DNA from: Anaerolineae bacterium
Lineage (GTDB): Bacteria; Chloroflexota; Anaerolineae; Aggregatilineales; Phototrophicaceae
Length of the DNA stretch: 34,642 bases
Assembly (NCBI GenBank): GCA_016788625.1
Contig: JAEUQX010000447.1
Coordinates: 1 to 34,642, forward strand
Direction: 5' to 3'
Shown here: in pieces, positions 32,047 to 34,642 of the stretch
Layout: each line of letters starts with the position of its first letter
Numbering within the stretch: position 1 is the first letter of the stretch
Made by a program: the position numbers and the translations under genes
The notes under the pieces: model-generated
Databases searched by the model: none
What the model was told of the DNA's origin: nothing
What the model saw: the letters and a program-made list of their open reading frames with translations, nothing else

Positions 32047-34642
32047 TCACTGTCCGGCCATCCGTTTTAGCTCATACAACTTCGTCAGCGCCTCCAATGG
32101 GCTGAGGTTGTCTACTTCCAGCTTGCGCAGTGCGTCTACTGCCGGGTTCTCCGCTGAGGTGAACAGGCTCATTTGCCCGGCGTCCTGCTGCTTTCTCTGG
32201 CGCGGCGTACTGGGTGTCTCCGGTGCTGCAACTGGCAGCTTGAAGTCGCTGCTTTGGGCTTCAAGCTGTTTCAACAGTTCGTGCGCGCGTTCCACCACCG
32301 GGCGCGGCATCCCGGCCAACTGCGCCACATGCACGCCGTAGCTGCGGTCGGCGCCGCCGGGGGCGACCTTGTGCAGGAAGACGATCTCATCGCCGTCTTC
32401 GCTCACCGCCACGTTGAAGTTGCGCGTGCGTGGCAGGATGTTCGGCAGTTCGGTCAGTTCGTGGTAATGCGTGGCAAAGAGCGTGCGGCAGTTCAGTCGT
32501 GGGTTGTTGTGGATGTATTCGACCACCGCCCGGGCAATCGCCAGCCCATCATATGTTGAAGTTCCGCGCCCGACCTCATCGAGGATCAGCAGGCTGCGCC
32601 GCGTGCTGCCAGAGAGCAGTCGTGCCGTCTCGACCATCTCGACCATGAAGGTGCTTTGCCCGGCGTGAATCTCGTCCTGTGCCCCGATGCGCGCGAAGAT
32701 GCGGTCAACCAGCCCAATCGTCGCCTCGTCGGCTGGCACGAAACTGCCAATCTGCGCCATCAGCGTGATGATCGCCACCTGGCGGATGTACGTCGATTTG
32801 CCGGACATGTTTGGGCCGGTGATGATGTGAATGCGTGACTGGCCATCGAAGTGCGTTTCGTTGGGCACATAGCGAATGCCGCTGTCTAGCAGTTTTTCCA
32901 CCACAGGATGCCGGCCATCGCGGATGATCAGCAGATCGTCGTCGCTCAGCTTGGGGCGGACGTATGCCTCGCGCACTGCTACTTCCGCCAGCGAGAGGAA
33001 CGCATCGAGATGCGCGATGGCGCGGGCGGTTTGCAGCAGGCGCGGCCCGGCTTCGGCCAACTGCACGCACAGCTCATCGAACAGCTGCCGCTCTACGCGC
33101 AGAATCTCTTCTTCCGCGTTCAGTACCAGCGTCTCGTAGTCTTTCAACTCTGGCGTGATGAAGCGCTCCGCATTCACCAGCGTCTGTTTGCGAATGTAGT
33201 CCTGCGGCACTTTGTTCAGGTTGGCGTTGCTGACTTCGATGTAGTAGCCGAAGACCTTGTTGAAGCCGACTTTGATGCTGGCGATGCCCGTGCGCCGCCG
33301 TTCCTGTGGTTCAAGGTTGGCAATCCAATCGCGCGCGGCCTGTGTCGCGTTCAGAATGTCATCCAGCTCCTGTGCGTAGCCGGGGCGAATCACGCCGATG
33401 CTGTTCATCACGGCGGGCGGGTCGTCGGTGATGGCCTTCAAGACTTGCTCGGCCACATCCTCGCACAGGTGAATGGTCTTGAGCAGGGCTGCCAATGCGG
33501 GAATGGGTTCGATCAGCCGCTGAATCACCGGGATGGTCTCCAGGCTGGCGCGCAGTCCGATCAGGTCGCGCGGTCCAGCCTTGCCGATCAGCAGGCGGTT
33601 GGTCAGCCGTTCGATGTCCGCGATGCTTTTCAGCGCGTCGCGCAGCTCTACCCGCAGCGCCTCGTTGCTCGTCAGCGCCTCCACCGCGTCCAACCGGGCA
33701 TTCAGGCGGTTGATCTCCAGCAGTGGTTGGTTCAGCCATGTTCGCAGCAGGCGCGCGCCCATCGCCGTCACGGTGCGGTCGAGGATGCCCAGCAGGCTGC
33801 CTTCGACCTTGCGGCTGCGGATGGTCTCGGTCAGCTCCAGGTTGCGCCGTGTGAAAGGGTCCAGCACCATGAAGCTGGCGGTGGAGTAGGCGCGGATGCT
33901 GGTGAGCTGCCCCAGGCTGCCGCGCTGTGTGCTGCTGATGTATTGCAGGATCGCGCCCGCCGCTCGGATGGCTGCTGGCATCTCGCCCAATCCAAAGCCG
34001 TCCAGTGTGCGCGTGCGGAAATGCTGCTGCAGGGACTGCTGCGCGCCGCTCATCTCGAAGTGCCAATCGGCGTAAGCAGACAGGTGAATGCCTTGTGGCA
34101 GCGAGACGCCGCGTTCAACCCAGCTTTGTGGAAGCAGCACCTCGCGCGGGGTGAGCCGGGCGATTTCTTCCAGCACCAACACACCTGCGTTTTCGCTCTC
34201 AAGCTGTGTGGCCGCGAATTCGCCCGTCGAAATATCGACATAGGCAATGCCGGCGCGCGACCACTGGCGGCTCTCTGCATCGCCAATCGGCAGGATGCAC
34301 ATCAGGTAATTGGCGCGGTCTTCGGCCAGCAGTTCCGGCTCGATGATCGTGCCCGGCGTCAGCACGCGTGTCACCTCGCGGTCAACGATGCCGCGCCCGT
34401 CCGGTTCGCTGGTCTGCTCGCACACGGCGACGTGATAGCCTTTTTCGATCAGGCGCGCAATGTAACTTTCCAGCGCATGATGCGGCACGCCCGCCATCGG
34501 CACGCGCTCATCGCGGCTGACGGGGCGCCCCGTCAGTACCAGGTCAAGCTCGCGAGCGGCTACCTCGGCGTCTTCGTCAAAGGTCTCATAGAAATCACCT
34601 AGACGAAAAAATAAGATACAATCTGGATACTGTTGTTTGATG
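32047..34642 (-). CDS. mutS: DNA mismatch repair protein MutS (5' end outside window)
   Basis: MutS recognises mismatches and small loops and starts repair with MutL. The frame is open from the stop to the window edge at 34642, giving 864 visible residues; an internal Met at 34503 is not the start, because upstream sequence encodes the conserved mismatch-binding region (LFFRLGDFYETFDEDAEVAA, with the Phe-x-Glu motif as F-Y-E). Connector and core domains follow. The ATPase has Walker A GPNMSGKSTYIRQVA (the usual GPNMGGKST with Ser), DEVGRGTSTYDGLAIARAVV and TLFATHYHELTELP. Only a short N-terminal piece is missing. It is convergent with the ABC permease genes. Confidence 0.97.
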   Translation of the reverse strand, partial: IKQQYPDCILFFRLGDFYETFDEDAEVAARELDLVLTGRPVSRDERVPMAGVPHHALESYIARLIEKGYHVAVCEQTSEPDGRGIVDREVTRVLTPGTIIEPELLAEDRANYLMCILPIGDAESRQWSRAGIAYVDISTGEFAATQLESENAGVLVLEEIARLTPREVLLPQSWVERGVSLPQGIHLSAYADWHFEMSGAQQSLQQHFRTRTLDGFGLGEMPAAIRAAGAILQYISSTQRGSLGQLTSIRAYSTASFMVLDPFTRRNLELTETIRSRKVEGSLLGILDRTVTAMGARLLRTWLNQPLLEINRLNARLDAVEALTSNEALRVELRDALKSIADIERLTNRLLIGKAGPRDLIGLRASLETIPVIQRLIEPIPALAALLKTIHLCEDVAEQVLKAITDDPPAVMNSIGVIRPGYAQELDDILNATQAARDWIANLEPQERRRTGIASIKVGFNKVFGYYIEVSNANLNKVPQDYIRKQTLVNAERFITPELKDYETLVLNAEEEILRVERQLFDELCVQLAEAGPRLLQTARAIAHLDAFLSLAEVAVREAYVRPKLSDDDLLIIRDGRHPVVEKLLDSGIRYVPNETHFDGQSRIHIITGPNMSGKSTYIRQVAIITLMAQIGSFVPADEATIGLVDRIFARIGAQDEIHAGQSTFMVEMVETARLLSGSTRRSLLILDEVGRGTSTYDGLAIARAVVEYIHNNPRLNCRTLFATHYHELTELPNILPRTRNFNVAVSEDGDEIVFLHKVAPGGADRSYGVHVAQLAGMPRPVVERAHELLKQLEAQSSDFKLPVAAPETPSTPRQRKQQDAGQMSLFTSAENPAVDALRKLEVDNLSPLEALTKLYELKRMAGQ

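Noticed and set aside
32047-34503. MutS beginning at the internal Met at 34503
   Set aside because: Upstream in-frame sequence to 34642 encodes conserved MutS N-terminal residues including the GDFYETF mismatch-binding motif, so this Met is internal.
32908-34602. 564-aa plus-strand open frame opposite mutS
   Set aside because: Antisense to a fully motif-supported MutS; Ala/Gln/Arg-rich sequence without any family pattern.
1-34642. tRNA, rRNA, CRISPR or transposase features
   Set aside because: No T-arm-like GGTTCRA consensus with matching stems, no repeat-spacer pattern and no transposase motif was seen on either strand.

Overview
The window is a gene-dense, GC-rich bacterial chromosome segment that looks like Chloroflexota, probably an Anaerolineae-type lineage. 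That assignment is an inference from a TIGR03663/Agl23-type membrane glycosyltransferase with NHL repeats next to a related membrane protein, a DUF1385 protein, secreted sugar-active and solute-binding proteins without a visible lipobox, and a short IF2. There is no 16S rRNA or other phylogenetic marker beyond the protein genes. I saw no tRNA, rRNA, CRISPR array, insertion sequence or prophage.

Layout. (a) 1-5989: 3' end of a membrane protein, an ECF sigma factor with a translationally coupled zinc-finger anti-sigma factor, and a 1313-residue GT-C-like membrane protein fused to a six-bladed NHL propeller. A double hairpin (5994-6083) closes this block. (b) 6187-13670: the translation/transcription operon nusA-ylxR-infB-rbfA-nrnA-truB-ribF, with a ~100-nt self-complementary element between infB and rbfA. 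No rimP precedes nusA. (c) 13671-15464, minus strand: a small His-tailed membrane protein, an unrecognised 172-aa protein and era, convergent with ribF with no bases between the stops. (d) 15594-20436: histidine phosphatase, GTP-type PEP carboxykinase, malate dehydrogenase and a metallophosphoesterase. A perfect TGTGA-N6-TCACA palindrome lies upstream of pckG, and a TGTG/CACA palindrome overlaps the mdh -10 box. (e) 20400-25768: fmt (minus) divergent from recJ, a secreted clan-A-like glycoside hydrolase and a DUF1385 membrane protein. (f) 25769-27084: two intergenic hairpins, a short hypothetical gene whose 3' end runs into a repeat-like sequence, and a methyltransferase. (g) 27085-32044: a secreted beta-propeller/SH3 protein and a peptide/nickel-type ABC importer (binding protein plus two permeases, no ATPase genes). 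(h) 32047-34642: mutS on the minus strand, running off the window edge.

How the genes work together. Block (b) is the conserved NusA/IF2 cluster for transcription elongation, ribosome maturation, tRNA pseudouridylation, nanoRNA turnover and flavin synthesis. Era adds 30S assembly. pckG and mdh meet at oxaloacetate, which suggests gluconeogenic or anaplerotic control and makes the shared palindromes worth testing. Most of the window is ordinary housekeeping. The parts that stand out are the glycosyltransferase-NHL fusion beside an ECF switch, the infB-rbfA structured element, the CRP-like operator at pckG, the altered NusA tail, IF2 G4/G5 and MDH loop, and three convergent gene pairs packed without terminators.
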